Shown here: one piece after another, positions 14,430 to 22,309 of the stretch
Layout: every line of letters starts with the position of its first letter
Numbering within the stretch: the stretch's first letter is position 1
Assembly: GCA_015488685.1 (NCBI GenBank)
Contig: WFNH01000072.1
Location: 1-37,128, forward strand
Direction of reading: 5' to 3'
Length of the DNA stretch: 37,128 nucleotides
DNA from: Marinosulfonomonas sp.
GTDB lineage: Bacteria; Pseudomonadota; Alphaproteobacteria; Rhodobacterales; Rhodobacteraceae
The notes under the pieces: generated by a model
The model's input: only the letters and a program-made list of their open reading frames with translations
The model's database searches: none
What the model was told of the DNA's origin: nothing
Position numbers and translations under genes: made by a program

Positions 14430-15530
14430 ATGAATCAAATCCTGAAACGACTTCTGGCCGTATGGTTGCTGTGTATTCTGGCGGCGCAAGGGGTTGCGCA
14501 ATCCACAGACAATCCGAAATTGCGGGTGCTGGTCAAACCGGTTCCGCCCTTTGTGATTGAAAATGCGGATGGCACCCTTAGCGGGTTCAGTATTGATCTG
14601 TGGAAGATGGTTGAAAAACAGATGGGCGTGCAAAGCGATATTGCCGTATTGCCCAATGTCACTGAATTGTTGCGGGCGATCGAGGCGGGCAAAGGGGATG
14701 TTGCGATTGCGGCGGTGACCATCACATCGGACCGCGAGCAGCGGATGGATTTTTCCCATCCCTTCTTTCGTTCCGGTTTGCAGATTATGGTGCCCAACAA
14801 AAACATTGGCATGGTCGCCAAGGCGCTGTCGGTGATTCAGGGGGTTTTTGCGTCGCAAAGCTTTCGCTTTGCCCTGTTGGCGCTGGCCATTCTGGTTTTG
14901 GGTGCGGCGCATATCGTGTGGTTGGCGGAACGGCGCAAAAACCCAGAATTCACCCGCAGTTACCCAATGGGTCTGTGGGACGGGGTCTATTGGACCATGG
15001 TTACAATTTCGACCGTTGGCTATGGTGATAAGACTCCGAAATCACACACCGGACGGGTGATTGCGCTGGTGCTGATCGTATTCGGCTATGTCGCCTTTGC
15101 CTGGTTCACCGCGACGATTTCTTCGGCCATGACGGTTTCGCGTCTGGAAGGGGAAATTCGCGGGCCTGAAGATTTGGCCAGCAAACGGGTTGCGACCCTG
15201 ATCGGGTCAACCAGCGAGGCCTATTTGCAGCATTTGCCCGCCGTGCAGATCAGGGCGGTTGAAACCATTGATCAGGCTTACAAGGCGTTGGAAACAGGGC
15301 AGGTGGCCGCCGTGGTCTATGATTTTCCGGTGCTAAGTCACTATGCAAACGGCGAAGGTCAGGAAAAGGTGCGCCTGACAGGGCCGATATTCCAGCGCGA
15401 ACCTTACGGGATTGTTTTTCCCGAGGGATCGAAATGGCGCGAGCGGGTTAATCAGGCGTTACTGCAACTGTCCGAGCAAGGCGATTTTGACCGGATATAT
15501 CTGAAATGGTTTGGCAACGCGCCGAATTAA
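14430..15530 (+). CDS. GluR0-like ligand-gated ion channel (periplasmic binding domain plus K+-channel pore)
   Basis: A 366-residue protein. A signal peptide (about 1-24, ending QGVAQS) precedes the first lobe of a family-3 solute-binding domain (about 30-125). A two-helix pore module follows: helix about 146-166, pore loop with the K+ selectivity filter TVGYGD at 195-200, and helix about 208-232. The second binding lobe (about 240-366) ends FDRIYLKWFG. The split of the binding domain by a channel is the layout of prokaryotic ionotropic glutamate receptors such as GluR0. It likely senses an amino acid and conducts K+. ATG at 14430 has AGGGGAA upstream; an earlier TTG would destroy the signal peptide. 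Confidence 0.85.
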   Translation: MNQILKRLLAVWLLCILAAQGVAQSTDNPKLRVLVKPVPPFVIENADGTLSGFSIDLWKMVEKQMGVQSDIAVLPNVTELLRAIEAGKGDVAIAAVTITSDREQRMDFSHPFFRSGLQIMVPNKNIGMVAKALSVIQGVFASQSFRFALLALAILVLGAAHIVWLAERRKNPEFTRSYPMGLWDGVYWTMVTISTVGYGDKTPKSHTGRVIALVLIVFGYVAFAWFTATISSAMTVSRLEGEIRGPEDLASKRVATLIGSTSEAYLQHLPAVQIRAVETIDQAYKALETGQVAAVVYDFPVLSHYANGEGQEKVRLTGPIFQREPYGIVFPEGSKWRERVNQALLQLSEQGDFDRIYLKWFGNAPN

Positions 15531-15540
15531 GGGGACTAAA

Positions 15541-15885
15541 ATGGGCGATGATCTAAGCGGCAAGACCTGTATTGCCTGCCACGGCGGGATGCCGGTGCTG
15601 TCCGAGGCCGAAGTGGCCGACAAAATGGGGCAGTTGCACGAAGGCTGGAAGCTGGCCAAAGAGGGGCGCTGGCTGGTGCGGCGTGTCACGGTCAAGGGGT
15701 TCAACGCCGCGCACCACTGCGCCAATGTGGCGGCCTGGCTGGGCGAGCAGGAAGGGCATCACCCCGACATTCGTTTTGGCTGGGGTTATTGCGAGGTGGA
15801 ATTCACCACCCATGTGGTGCACGGGCTGACCGAAAACGATTTCATATGTGCGGCCAAATTCGACCGGATTCTGGCGCTGGGATAG
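15541..15885 (+). CDS. Pterin-4a-carbinolamine dehydratase-like protein (PhhB family)
   Basis: A 114-residue protein of the PCD/DCoH family. CIACHGGMPVL near 10-20, HH at 58-59, HHPDI at 73-77, and TTHVVHGLTENDF near 89-101 are the conserved family blocks that carry the catalytic histidines. The reaction is dehydration of 4a-hydroxytetrahydrobiopterin. No phenylalanine hydroxylase is present nearby, so the role may be in other pterin metabolism. AAGGGGA precedes the ATG, 10 bp after the channel gene, suggesting cotranscription. Confidence 0.88.
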   Translation: MGDDLSGKTCIACHGGMPVLSEAEVADKMGQLHEGWKLAKEGRWLVRRVTVKGFNAAHHCANVAAWLGEQEGHHPDIRFGWGYCEVEFTTHVVHGLTENDFICAAKFDRILALG

Positions 15886-15924
15886 GGATTTGCAAGCCCC
15901 GCGTCTTTGGCGTATCAGGCGCGC

Positions 15925-17052
15925 ATGACACAGTTTTCCTTTGATCTGCACAACACCGACGGCAAGGCCCGCACCGGTATCATCCACACCCCGCGCGGCG
16001 ACATCCGCACACCGGCCTTTATGCCGGTTGGCACAGCGGCCACGGTCAAGGCGATGCTGCCTGAAAACGTGCGCGCCACGGGGGCGGATATTCTGCTGGG
16101 CAATACCTATCATCTGATGCTGCGCCCCACTGCCGAACGGATTGCCAATCTGGGCGGCTTGCACAAATTCATGAACTGGGAACGGCCCATTCTGACGGAT
16201 TCCGGCGGCTTTCAGGTGATGAGCCTGTCGGACCTGCGCAAGATGTCGGAACAGGGCGTGACCTTCAAATCGCACATCGACGGCTCGTTGCATGAAATCA
16301 CGCCCGAACGCAGCATGGAAATCCAGCGTCTGCTGGGCAGCGATATTGTGATGTGTTTTGATGAATGCACCCCGCATCCCGCGCCCGAGGATGTGGCGCA
16401 AAAATCCATGCGGATGTCGATGCGATGGGCGCAGCGGTCGCGTGATGCATTTGGCGACCGGCCTGGTCACGCGCTGTTCGGTATCCAGCAGGGCAGTGTG
16501 TTCAAGGACCAGCGCGAGGAAAGTGCCGAGGCGCTTAAGACGATTGGCTTTGAAGGATATGCCGTTGGTGGTCTGGCGGTGGGCGAGGGGCAGGAAACCA
16601 TGTTTCAGGTGCTGGATTACGCCCCCGATATGCTGCCCGCCGACAAGCCGCGCTACCTGATGGGGGTGGGCAAGCCCGACGATCTGGTTGGCGGTGTGAA
16701 ACGCGGCATTGATATGTTTGATTGCGTACTGCCATCACGGTCGGGGCGCACGGGGCAGATTTTCACCCGCCACGGGGTGCTAAACATCAAAAACGCCCGC
16801 CACAAGGATGACCCCCGCCCGCTGGACGAAGCCTGCACATGTCCCGCCTGCCGCAGTTATTCCCGCGCCTATCTGCACCATGTGTTCAAGGCGCATGAAA
16901 TCATCGCCTCGATGCTGATGACATGGCACAATCTGCATTATTATCAGGAACTGATGGCGGGGATGCGTGATGCGATTGCCGCGGGTACATTCGATAACTT
17001 TGAATCACAATTCCATGCGCAGCGTGCGCAAGGGGACATTGAACCACTTTAG
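15925..17052 (+). CDS. tgt: Tgt, queuine tRNA-ribosyltransferase
   Basis: A 375-residue TIM-barrel enzyme. [10 protein letters not shown] (D92) is the base-binding aspartate region, and the nucleophile is D266 in [12 protein letters not shown]. The zinc site is C304, C306, C309 and H335 (CTCPAC...WH). It exchanges guanine-34 for the queuosine precursor in GUN-anticodon tRNAs; the tRNA-Asp (GTC) encoded at 21090 is one such substrate type. ATG at 15925 gives the expected MTQFSFDL; the ribosome site is weak. An in-frame TTG at 15907 is less likely. Confidence 0.96.
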   Translation: MTQFSFDLHNTDGKARTGIIHTPRGDIRTPAFMPVGTAATVKAMLPENVRATGADILLGNTYHLMLRPTAERIANLGGLHKFMNWERPILTDSGGFQVMSLSDLRKMSEQGVTFKSHIDGSLHEITPERSMEIQRLLGSDIVMCFDECTPHPAPEDVAQKSMRMSMRWAQRSRDAFGDRPGHALFGIQQGSVFKDQREESAEALKTIGFEGYAVGGLAVGEGQETMFQVLDYAPDMLPADKPRYLMGVGKPDDLVGGVKRGIDMFDCVLPSRSGRTGQIFTRHGVLNIKNARHKDDPRPLDEACTCPACRSYSRAYLHHVFKAHEIIASMLMTWHNLHYYQELMAGMRDAIAAGTFDNFESQFHAQRAQGDIEPL

Positions 17053-17195
17053 CGCGATTTTGTGCATATAGGCGGTTTATCCACCGTTATTTACTGAATT
17101 TGACGGCATTTTTGGGTTTCTTTGGGGAATGGTGCCTTGCCCTTGCCGCATTGCACAGGCACATTGCGCCCCAAAGCTGCATGGCGGGTTAATGG

Positions 17196-17221
17196 TTGAA
17201 TAATCGGGGGATCATCCCCAT
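17196..17221 (+). promoter_or_regulatory. Sigma-32-like heat-shock promoter of lon
   Basis: TTGAA (17196-17200) and CCCCAT (17216-17221), followed by TTTAT, are 15 nt apart. This closely fits the RpoH consensus CTTGAA-N(13-17)-CCCCAT-TA. The spacer and -10 also form the dyad GGGGATCATCCCC. The start site would lie near 17229, about 75 nt before lon. Lon is a classical heat-shock gene. Confidence 0.6.
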
Positions 17222-17305
17222 TTTATTAAACCAAAGACCGGAGACAGACAGGTTGCCTAAGCGAACAGGGGCCTGCCGTTGTCTGCCACTGAACAAGGAC
17301 AAGAA

Positions 17306-19717
17306 ATGACCGAGCAAATGAGCACATCCTACCCCGTACTGCCGTTGCGCGATATTGTGGTATTCCCGCATATGATCGTGCCGCTGTTCGTGGGCCGTGA
17401 GAAATCCGTCAAAGCCCTGGAAGAGGTGATGGTGGATGACAAGCAAATCCTGCTGTCGAGCCAGATTGATCCCGCACAGGACGACCCGGATTCGGATGGC
17501 ATTTACAACATTGGCGTTCTGGCCAATGTGCTGCAACTGCTGAAGCTGCCTGACGGCACCGTCAAGGTACTGGTCGAGGGGCGCAAGCGGGTGCGTATCA
17601 CCGATTATCTGGACAACCCCGATTATTTCGAGGCCCATGCCGAAGAACTGGAAGAAACACTGGGCGACGAGGCAACAGTCGAGGCGCTGGTGCGGTCTGT
17701 CGGTTCCGAATTCGAACGCTATGCCAAGATCAAGAAAAACGTGCCCGAAGAGGCGCTGTCGGCTGTGGCCGATGCGGTCGAGAGCGACAAGCTGTCCGAT
17801 CTGGTGGCGGGCCATCTGGGCATCGAGGTTGACCAAAAGCAGGAGCTTTTGGAAACCCTGTCGGTGGCCGAGCGTCTAGAGAAGATTTACGGCCTGATGC
17901 AAGGTGAAATGTCAGTGCTGAAGGTCGAGAAAAAGATCAAGACCCGCGTCAAAAGCCAGATGGAGCGCACCCAGCGCGAATATTATCTGAACGAGCAGAT
18001 GAAAGCCATTCAGAAGGAACTGGGCGACGGCGAAGACGGCAACAACGAAATCGCCGAGCTGGAAGAGCGTATCGCCCAGGCCAAGTTGAGCAAAGAAGCG
18101 CTGGAAAAAGCCAATGGCGAGCTGAAAAAGCTGAAGAACATGTCGCCGATGTCTGCCGAGGCCACCGTGGTGCGCAATTATCTGGACTGGATGTTGTCGA
18201 TCCCGTGGGGCAAGCGTAGCCGCGTGAAAAAGGACCTGAATGCAGCACAAAAGGTGCTGGATGATGATCACTACAGCCTTGAAAAGGTCAAGGAACGGAT
18301 TGTTGAATATCTGGCCGTTGGTCAGCGTTCACGCAAGCTGAAGGGACCGATCCTGTGTCTGGTCGGGCCTCCGGGTGTGGGTAAAACCAGCCTTGGGAAA
18401 TCTGTGGCGCGGGCCACGGGGCGCGAATTTATTCGCATTTCGCTGGGTGGTGTGCGGGACGAATCCGAAATTCGCGGCCATCGCCGCACCTACATCGGAT
18501 CAATGCCCGGCAAGATCATTCAGGCGCTGAAAAAGGCGAAAACCACCAATCCGCTGATCCTGCTCGATGAAATCGACAAGATGGGGCAGGATTTCCGTGG
18601 TGACCCGGCGTCTGCGATGCTCGAGGTTCTGGACCCCGAACAAAACAGCACCTTCGTCGATCACTATCTGGAGGTCGAATACGATCTGTCGGATGTGATG
18701 TTCCTGACCACGGCGAACAGCTATAACATGCCAAGCCCGCTGCTGGACCGGATGGAGATCATCCCGCTGTCGGGATACACCGAGGACGAAAAGCGCGAGA
18801 TCGCCAAGCGGCATTTGCTTGAAAAGCAGATCAAGGGCCACGGGTTGAAGCCCGACGAATTCGAGCTGACCGATGCAGCCTTGCAGGAAATCATCCGCAC
18901 TTACACCCGCGAGGCTGGCGTGCGCAACCTTGAGCGCGAGATCGCCAAACTGGCGCGCAAGGCCGTGACCAAAATCGTGCGCGGGGACGAGGAAAAGGTG
19001 GTAATCACCCCTGAAAACCTTGAGGAATATCTGGGCGTCAAACGCTTTCGCTATGGTCTGGCCGAGGAAAAGGATCACGTTGGCGTGGTCACCGGTCTGG
19101 CGTGGACATCGGTGGGCGGCGAATTGCTGTCGATCGAGGCGCTGAAACTGCCCGGAAAGGGGCGGATGAAAACCACCGGCAAGCTGGGCGATGTGATGAA
19201 AGAAAGCATTGATGCAGCGTCATCCTTTGTGCGTTCAATCAGCCCGCAAATCGGGGTGAAACCGACGCAATTCGAGAAAATCGACATCCACGTCCACGTC
19301 CCCGAAGGCGCAACCCCAAAGGACGGGCCAAGCGCCGGTGTGGGGATGGTGACATCCATCGTGTCGGTTCTGACGGGCATCGCTGTCAAGAAAGACATTG
19401 CCATGACCGGCGAGGTTACCTTGCGCGGCAATGTGCTGCCGATCGGCGGTTTGAAAGAAAAGCTGTTGGCGGCGCTGCGGGGCGGTATCAAAACCGTTCT
19501 GATCCCGAAAGAAAACGAAAAGGATCTGGCCGAAATACCGGACAATGTGAAAGAGGGGCTAACGATCATCCCTGTGGAACATGTGTCCGAGGTGCTGAAA
19601 CATGCCTTGGTAAGAGAGCCGGAGCCGATCGAATGGGATGAAGCGGCAGAAGAAGCCGCCGCAGCCAAGGCGGCGTTGACCGCCAAGGCGGGCGATGCCG
19701 GTGCAACTGCACATTAA
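17306..19717 (+). CDS. lon: Lon, ATP-dependent AAA+ serine protease
   Basis: An 803-residue cytosolic protease of normal length. The N-terminal LON substrate domain ([13 protein letters not shown]) is followed by a coiled-coil region. In the AAA+ module, Walker [10 protein letters not shown] lies at 354-362 and Walker B ends DEIDK (421-425). In the C-terminal protease domain Ser676 lies in PKDGPSAG and the catalytic Lys in GGLKEK (717-719). It degrades misfolded and regulatory proteins. AAGGA before ATG 17306 decides the start; an upstream TTG at 17279 is unlikely. The acidic/Ala-rich C-terminal tail is unremarkable. A strong terminator follows. Confidence 0.97.
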   Translation: MTEQMSTSYPVLPLRDIVVFPHMIVPLFVGREKSVKALEEVMVDDKQILLSSQIDPAQDDPDSDGIYNIGVLANVLQLLKLPDGTVKVLVEGRKRVRITDYLDNPDYFEAHAEELEETLGDEATVEALVRSVGSEFERYAKIKKNVPEEALSAVADAVESDKLSDLVAGHLGIEVDQKQELLETLSVAERLEKIYGLMQGEMSVLKVEKKIKTRVKSQMERTQREYYLNEQMKAIQKELGDGEDGNNEIAELEERIAQAKLSKEALEKANGELKKLKNMSPMSAEATVVRNYLDWMLSIPWGKRSRVKKDLNAAQKVLDDDHYSLEKVKERIVEYLAVGQRSRKLKGPILCLVGPPGVGKTSLGKSVARATGREFIRISLGGVRDESEIRGHRRTYIGSMPGKIIQALKKAKTTNPLILLDEIDKMGQDFRGDPASAMLEVLDPEQNSTFVDHYLEVEYDLSDVMFLTTANSYNMPSPLLDRMEIIPLSGYTEDEKREIAKRHLLEKQIKGHGLKPDEFELTDAALQEIIRTYTREAGVRNLEREIAKLARKAVTKIVRGDEEKVVITPENLEEYLGVKRFRYGLAEEKDHVGVVTGLAWTSVGGELLSIEALKLPGKGRMKTTGKLGDVMKESIDAASSFVRSISPQIGVKPTQFEKIDIHVHVPEGATPKDGPSAGVGMVTSIVSVLTGIAVKKDIAMTGEVTLRGNVLPIGGLKEKLLAALRGGIKTVLIPKENEKDLAEIPDNVKEGLTIIPVEHVSEVLKHALVREPEPIEWDEAAEEAAAAKAALTAKAGDAGATAH

Positions 19718-19723
19718 CCAAAG

Positions 19724-19748
19724 AAAGGGGGCTTTGCGGCCCCCTTTT
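19724..19748 (+). terminator. Intrinsic terminator of lon
   Basis: AAAGGGGGC (19724-19732) pairs with GCCCCCTTT (19739-19747) over a 6-nt loop, followed by a further T. It begins 7 nt after the lon stop codon. Confidence 0.9.
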
Positions 19749-19795
19749 GATATAGATACCTTCGGATTATTTCGTGAAAGAGAGTAGTGAACACA

Positions 19796-20164
19796 ATGGC
19801 AACCACAGGCAGTAAAACACCGCCCCGCAAGACCACCCCGCGCACAAAAGCCCCTGAAAAACCGGCGGCAAAACCGGCACCCCCCGCCAAAGCAGCCGAG
19901 GTTGCTGTGCTTCGCAAGAAAGAGTTGATTGAGCGGGTCGTCGCACGCTCGGGCGTGAAAAAGAAAGACGCCAAACCTACGATCGAGGCCATGCTGGCCG
20001 TTCTGGGCGAAGCCTTGGCGGCGGGTGAGGAATTGAACCTGCAACCACTGGGCAAGGTAATGGTAAAAAAGACCAAAGAGCTGCCTAACGCCAAAATGAT
20101 GGTCTGCCGTATTCGCCAGCGCAACGCGGTGGACGAGGGCAAAGTGGTGAAAACCCCGACCTGA
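19796..20164 (+). CDS. HU-family DNA-binding protein with a Lys/Pro/Ala-rich N-terminal tail
   Basis: A 122-residue protein. About the first 35 residues are a disordered basic tail (KTPPRKTTPRTKAPEKP, then AKPAPPAK). The HU/IHF fold follows: LRKKELIERVVARSGVKKKDAKPTIEAMLAVLGEAL, LQPLGKVMVKKTKE and a C-terminal basic strand. Ordinary HU proteins are about 90 residues, so the tail is extra; histone-H1-like tails of this kind usually lie at the C-terminus. It should bind and bend DNA. ATG at 19796 is preferred over GTG at 19787. It is transcribed as its own unit between two terminators. Confidence 0.88.
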   Translation: MATTGSKTPPRKTTPRTKAPEKPAAKPAPPAKAAEVAVLRKKELIERVVARSGVKKKDAKPTIEAMLAVLGEALAAGEELNLQPLGKVMVKKTKELPNAKMMVCRIRQRNAVDEGKVVKTPT

Positions 20165-20200
20165 TTTCGGGCCAGCCCTTGCCAAATTACGAAAAAATCA

Positions 20201-20228
20201 ACGCACCCTGAAAAGAGGTGCGTTTTTT
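20201..20228 (+). terminator. Intrinsic terminator of the HU gene
   Basis: ACGCACC (20201-20207) pairs with GGTGCGT (20217-20223), followed by a T-run to 20228. The A-run before the stem extends the pairing. Confidence 0.88.
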
Positions 20229-20241
20229 CTGTGAAAGGGGC

Positions 20242-20270
20242 TTGCATACCCCGTGCAACTCGCGTTAAAC
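20242..20270 (+). promoter_or_regulatory. Promoter of tRNA-Val
   Basis: TTGCAT (20242-20247) and TTAAAC (20265-20270) are 17 bp apart, placing the start a few bases before the tRNA at 20281. Confidence 0.5.
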
Positions 20271-20280
20271 GCCCCCACAA

Positions 20281-20356
20281 GGGTGATTAGCTCAGTTGGT
20301 AGAGCGCTTCGTTTACACCGAAGATGTCAGGAGTTCGAGTCTCTTATCACCCACCA
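20281..20356 (+). tRNA. tRNA-Val (anticodon TAC)
   Basis: A full cloverleaf: acceptor stem GGGTGAT/ATCACCC, D-arm GCTCAGTTGGTAGAGC, anticodon stem CTTCG/CGAAG around TTTACAC (anticodon TAC), and T-arm with GTTCGAGTC. Discriminator A and an encoded CCA (20354-20356) close it. Confidence 0.97.
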
Positions 20357-20385
20357 TTTCCCCCGATTGAATGCGAGTGACTGAA

Positions 20386-20976
20386 ATGGCCAAAACCTAT
20401 CCCGAAATCTATGTGTTGCGCCACGGGGAAACCGAATGGAACCGTGAAGGGCGCTATCAGGGTAGCTTGAATTCGCCTTTGACAGATATGGGCCAGACGC
20501 AAGCCGCTACACAAGGCGAAATTCTGCGGGCGCAGGATGTTGGCGGACGCGGGTTTGATATTTTCAGCAGCCCACAGGGGCGTGTCAAACAAACGGCCGA
20601 TATTGTATGCGGGATAGTTGGGCAAGATCATAAACCGGACCCGCGTCTGTGTGAATTGCGTCAGGGCGCGTGGGAAGGGTTGCTTGAAACCGAAATCGCT
20701 TTGGGTTGGCCCGCGGCATATGCAAAGCGGGGTCAGGGAATTATCTGGTATTTTGACAACCCGACAGGGGAAAGCTTTGTGCAAGTGCAACAACGGGCGA
20801 GGGAGTTTCTGGAGTCTTTGTCAGGTCCGGCTGTTATTGTTACACACGGGGTTACCTCGCATGTTTTGCGCGGTGTCTGGCTGGGGCTGGACTTGGCCGG
20901 AATGGCTGCTTTGCAGGGCGGGCAGGGGTGTGTTTATCATTTGCGGGAAGGTCGGCAAGTGCGGCTGACAGGCTGA
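20386..20976 (+). CDS. Histidine phosphatase family protein (phosphoglycerate-mutase-like)
   Basis: A 196-residue protein opening with the phosphohistidine motif LRHGETEWN (H13), with the second histidine in VTHGVTSH and an acidic pair region LCELRQGAWEG. It belongs to the PhoE/GpmB branch of small histidine phosphatases; the substrate cannot be read from sequence, and true phosphoglycerate mutase activity is not assured. ATG at 20386 was chosen because it gives the usual short lead before RHGE; ATG at 20371 is also in frame. It begins 30 nt after tRNA-Val and may be read through from the tRNA promoter. Confidence 0.85.
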   Translation: MAKTYPEIYVLRHGETEWNREGRYQGSLNSPLTDMGQTQAATQGEILRAQDVGGRGFDIFSSPQGRVKQTADIVCGIVGQDHKPDPRLCELRQGAWEGLLETEIALGWPAAYAKRGQGIIWYFDNPTGESFVQVQQRAREFLESLSGPAVIVTHGVTSHVLRGVWLGLDLAGMAALQGGQGCVYHLREGRQVRLTG

Positions 20977-21022
20977 TAGCTGGTTGCGCACAAACTATTT
21001 TCAAAAAACCGGACGGAACCGC

Positions 21023-21051
21023 TTGACGCCTCTGGCTACTCGCCCTAGAAC
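21023..21051 (+). promoter_or_regulatory. Promoter of tRNA-Asp
   Basis: TTGACG (21023-21028) and TAGAAC (21046-21051) are separated by exactly 17 bp, a good sigma-70 pattern, with a start near 21058 and a leader of about 30 nt before the mature tRNA. Confidence 0.6.
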
Positions 21052-21089
21052 GCCCAAACAAGTTGCCGGTTGGTGACATTGTAAAGTGC

Positions 21090-21166
21090 GCGGTTGTAGC
21101 TCAGTTGGTTAGAGTACCGGCCTGTCACGCCGGGGGTCGCGGGTTCGAGTCCCGTCAACCGCGCCA
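21090..21166 (+). tRNA. tRNA-Asp (anticodon GTC)
   Basis: Acceptor stem GCGGTTG/CAACCGC, D-arm GCTCAGTTGGTTAGAGT, anticodon stem CCGGC/GCCGG around CTGTCAC (anticodon GTC), variable loop and T-arm GCGGGTTCGAGTCCCGT. Discriminator G and an encoded CCA end at 21166. Confidence 0.97.
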
Positions 21167-21196
21167 CTTTCCCCCAGCGAAAAAGAAAGTGTTGAT

Positions 21197-21424
21197 ATGT
21201 CATTTCTTGACAATATTTCATTGCCCACCCTGATCATGGCAGCGCTTTTGCTGGGGCTGGCCCCGTTTGTGCCGGAACCGCATGTGCTGGAAAAACTGCG
21301 GATGCTGATGGCCGGTGAATTGTCCAAACCTATGGATATATTCGATCTGCTTTTGCATGGCACCCCTTGGCTGCTGTTGTTTGCCAAGCTGGCGCGGATG
21401 GGCGCGCGGATAGGGAAGGAATAA
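21197..21424 (+). CDS. Small membrane protein, paralogue A of a tandem pair
   Basis: A 75-residue protein with a hydrophobic N-terminal helix, the core GLAPFVPEPHVLEKLRML, then DIFDLLLHGTPWLLLFAKL as a second hydrophobic segment. The same core recurs in the next gene. Similar short proteins are sometimes labelled RND transporter in genome annotation, but at this size they cannot be complete RND pumps. Function is unknown. It starts 30 nt after tRNA-Asp with a weak AAAGAAAG ribosome site. Confidence 0.7.
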   Translation: MSFLDNISLPTLIMAALLLGLAPFVPEPHVLEKLRMLMAGELSKPMDIFDLLLHGTPWLLLFAKLARMGARIGKE

Positions 21425-21428
21425 GCCA

Positions 21429-21650
21429 ATGTGGGACATGCTGGAACAACTGCCGCTGTCTTATGCGGTGATCGCGGCGGCCACTTTGGGGCTGGCCCCC
21501 TTCGTGCCCGAGCCGCACATCTGGGAAAAGATCAAGATGCTGAAAGCGGGCACATTGAAACGCCCGCTGGACTGGTTTGATTTGTTGCTGCACACCGCGC
21601 CCTTTGTGGTGCTGGCGGCCAAACTGGTGCAGATGGCTATCAACGGTTAA
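21429..21650 (+). CDS. Small membrane protein, paralogue B of a tandem pair
   Basis: A 73-residue protein with GLAPFVPEPHIWEKIKMLKA followed by LDWFDLLLHTAPFVVLAAKL, clearly homologous to the preceding product along its whole length. Two membrane segments flank a Pro/Glu/His turn. GGAAGGAATAA overlaps the end of the first gene and serves as ribosome site; the gap is 4 nt. The last bases overlap the end of the convergent gene on the minus strand. Function is unknown. Confidence 0.75.
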   Translation: MWDMLEQLPLSYAVIAAATLGLAPFVPEPHIWEKIKMLKAGTLKRPLDWFDLLLHTAPFVVLAAKLVQMAING

Positions 21651-22303
21651 TCCGGCTGTGCTGCTGAAAATCTTGTGTACTTGCGGACTTGTTTTAATTC
21701 ATCAGGCATTAACAGGTTGCTATTGATTAGAAACATGGCAGGGTCGTCCAGCCACACTTCAAGTTCTTCGCTATAAAGATATTTTCTACTGATCGTTTCG
21801 CCGCTTTTCGGACTGCTTATCTTCCAACTGATTTGATAGAAAGAATAGTTACAACCAGCGATCAAGCGATCAGTCTTCCCAAACACATCTACAATAAATG
21901 TGCTCTCGTTATTGTCTGGAAATGCATTCTTAAATTCCAAACTTGTCCCAGTTTTGAGCGGAAAAAACCCTTCTAATTGTGGATCGATGCCATTGCTGGC
22001 ATATTTGTCAGCGTCTTCCGAGGTGACCAGGATTAAACCTTTATACAGATACAAAGTGGGGAATTGAGGTTTAGTTTCAGGCTCGCCGGAAGGTTTAAGC
22101 GGGGTCATTTGCACCTGAATGACGTTGCCATTTATCCGCTGATAAGTTCGGCGGACAACATTAGACCGTTCGTTCTGGGTGGTTGTGGTCTCCAGAATAA
22201 TACCGTTTTCCAGATCGGCGCGGGTCAGGCAGGCAGTCTCTGCCCCAAGCGCCTGCACAGGCAACATTATTCCGGCTATTGCGACTGCTTTTAGAAACTG
22301 CAT
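21647..22303 (-). CDS. Secreted protein of unknown function
   Basis: A 218-residue protein with a signal peptide (MQFLKAVAIAG to about residue 22, cleavage near ALGAE). The mature part is mostly beta-prone, with paired cysteines possible (C in TACLTRADL and AGCNYSFY). I do not recognise the family. The start ATG at 22303 is chosen because GGAG, which lies across the end of the M20 peptidase gene, is at proper distance; a GTG at 22309 is too close to it. Overlap with the upstream peptidase's end implies cotranscription. The coding sequence is less GC-rich than its neighbours. Confidence 0.7.
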   Translation of the reverse strand: MQFLKAVAIAGIMLPVQALGAETACLTRADLENGIILETTTTQNERSNVVRRTYQRINGNVIQVQMTPLKPSGEPETKPQFPTLYLYKGLILVTSEDADKYASNGIDPQLEGFFPLKTGTSLEFKNAFPDNNESTFIVDVFGKTDRLIAGCNYSFYQISWKISSPKSGETISRKYLYSEELEVWLDDPAMFLINSNLLMPDELKQVRKYTRFSAAQPD

Positions 22304-22309
22304 TTGCAC

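Noticed and set aside
17077-17085. DnaA box TTATCCACC before lon
   Set aside because: It is a single near-match, with no cluster, no AT-rich unwinding region and no origin-linked genes nearby.
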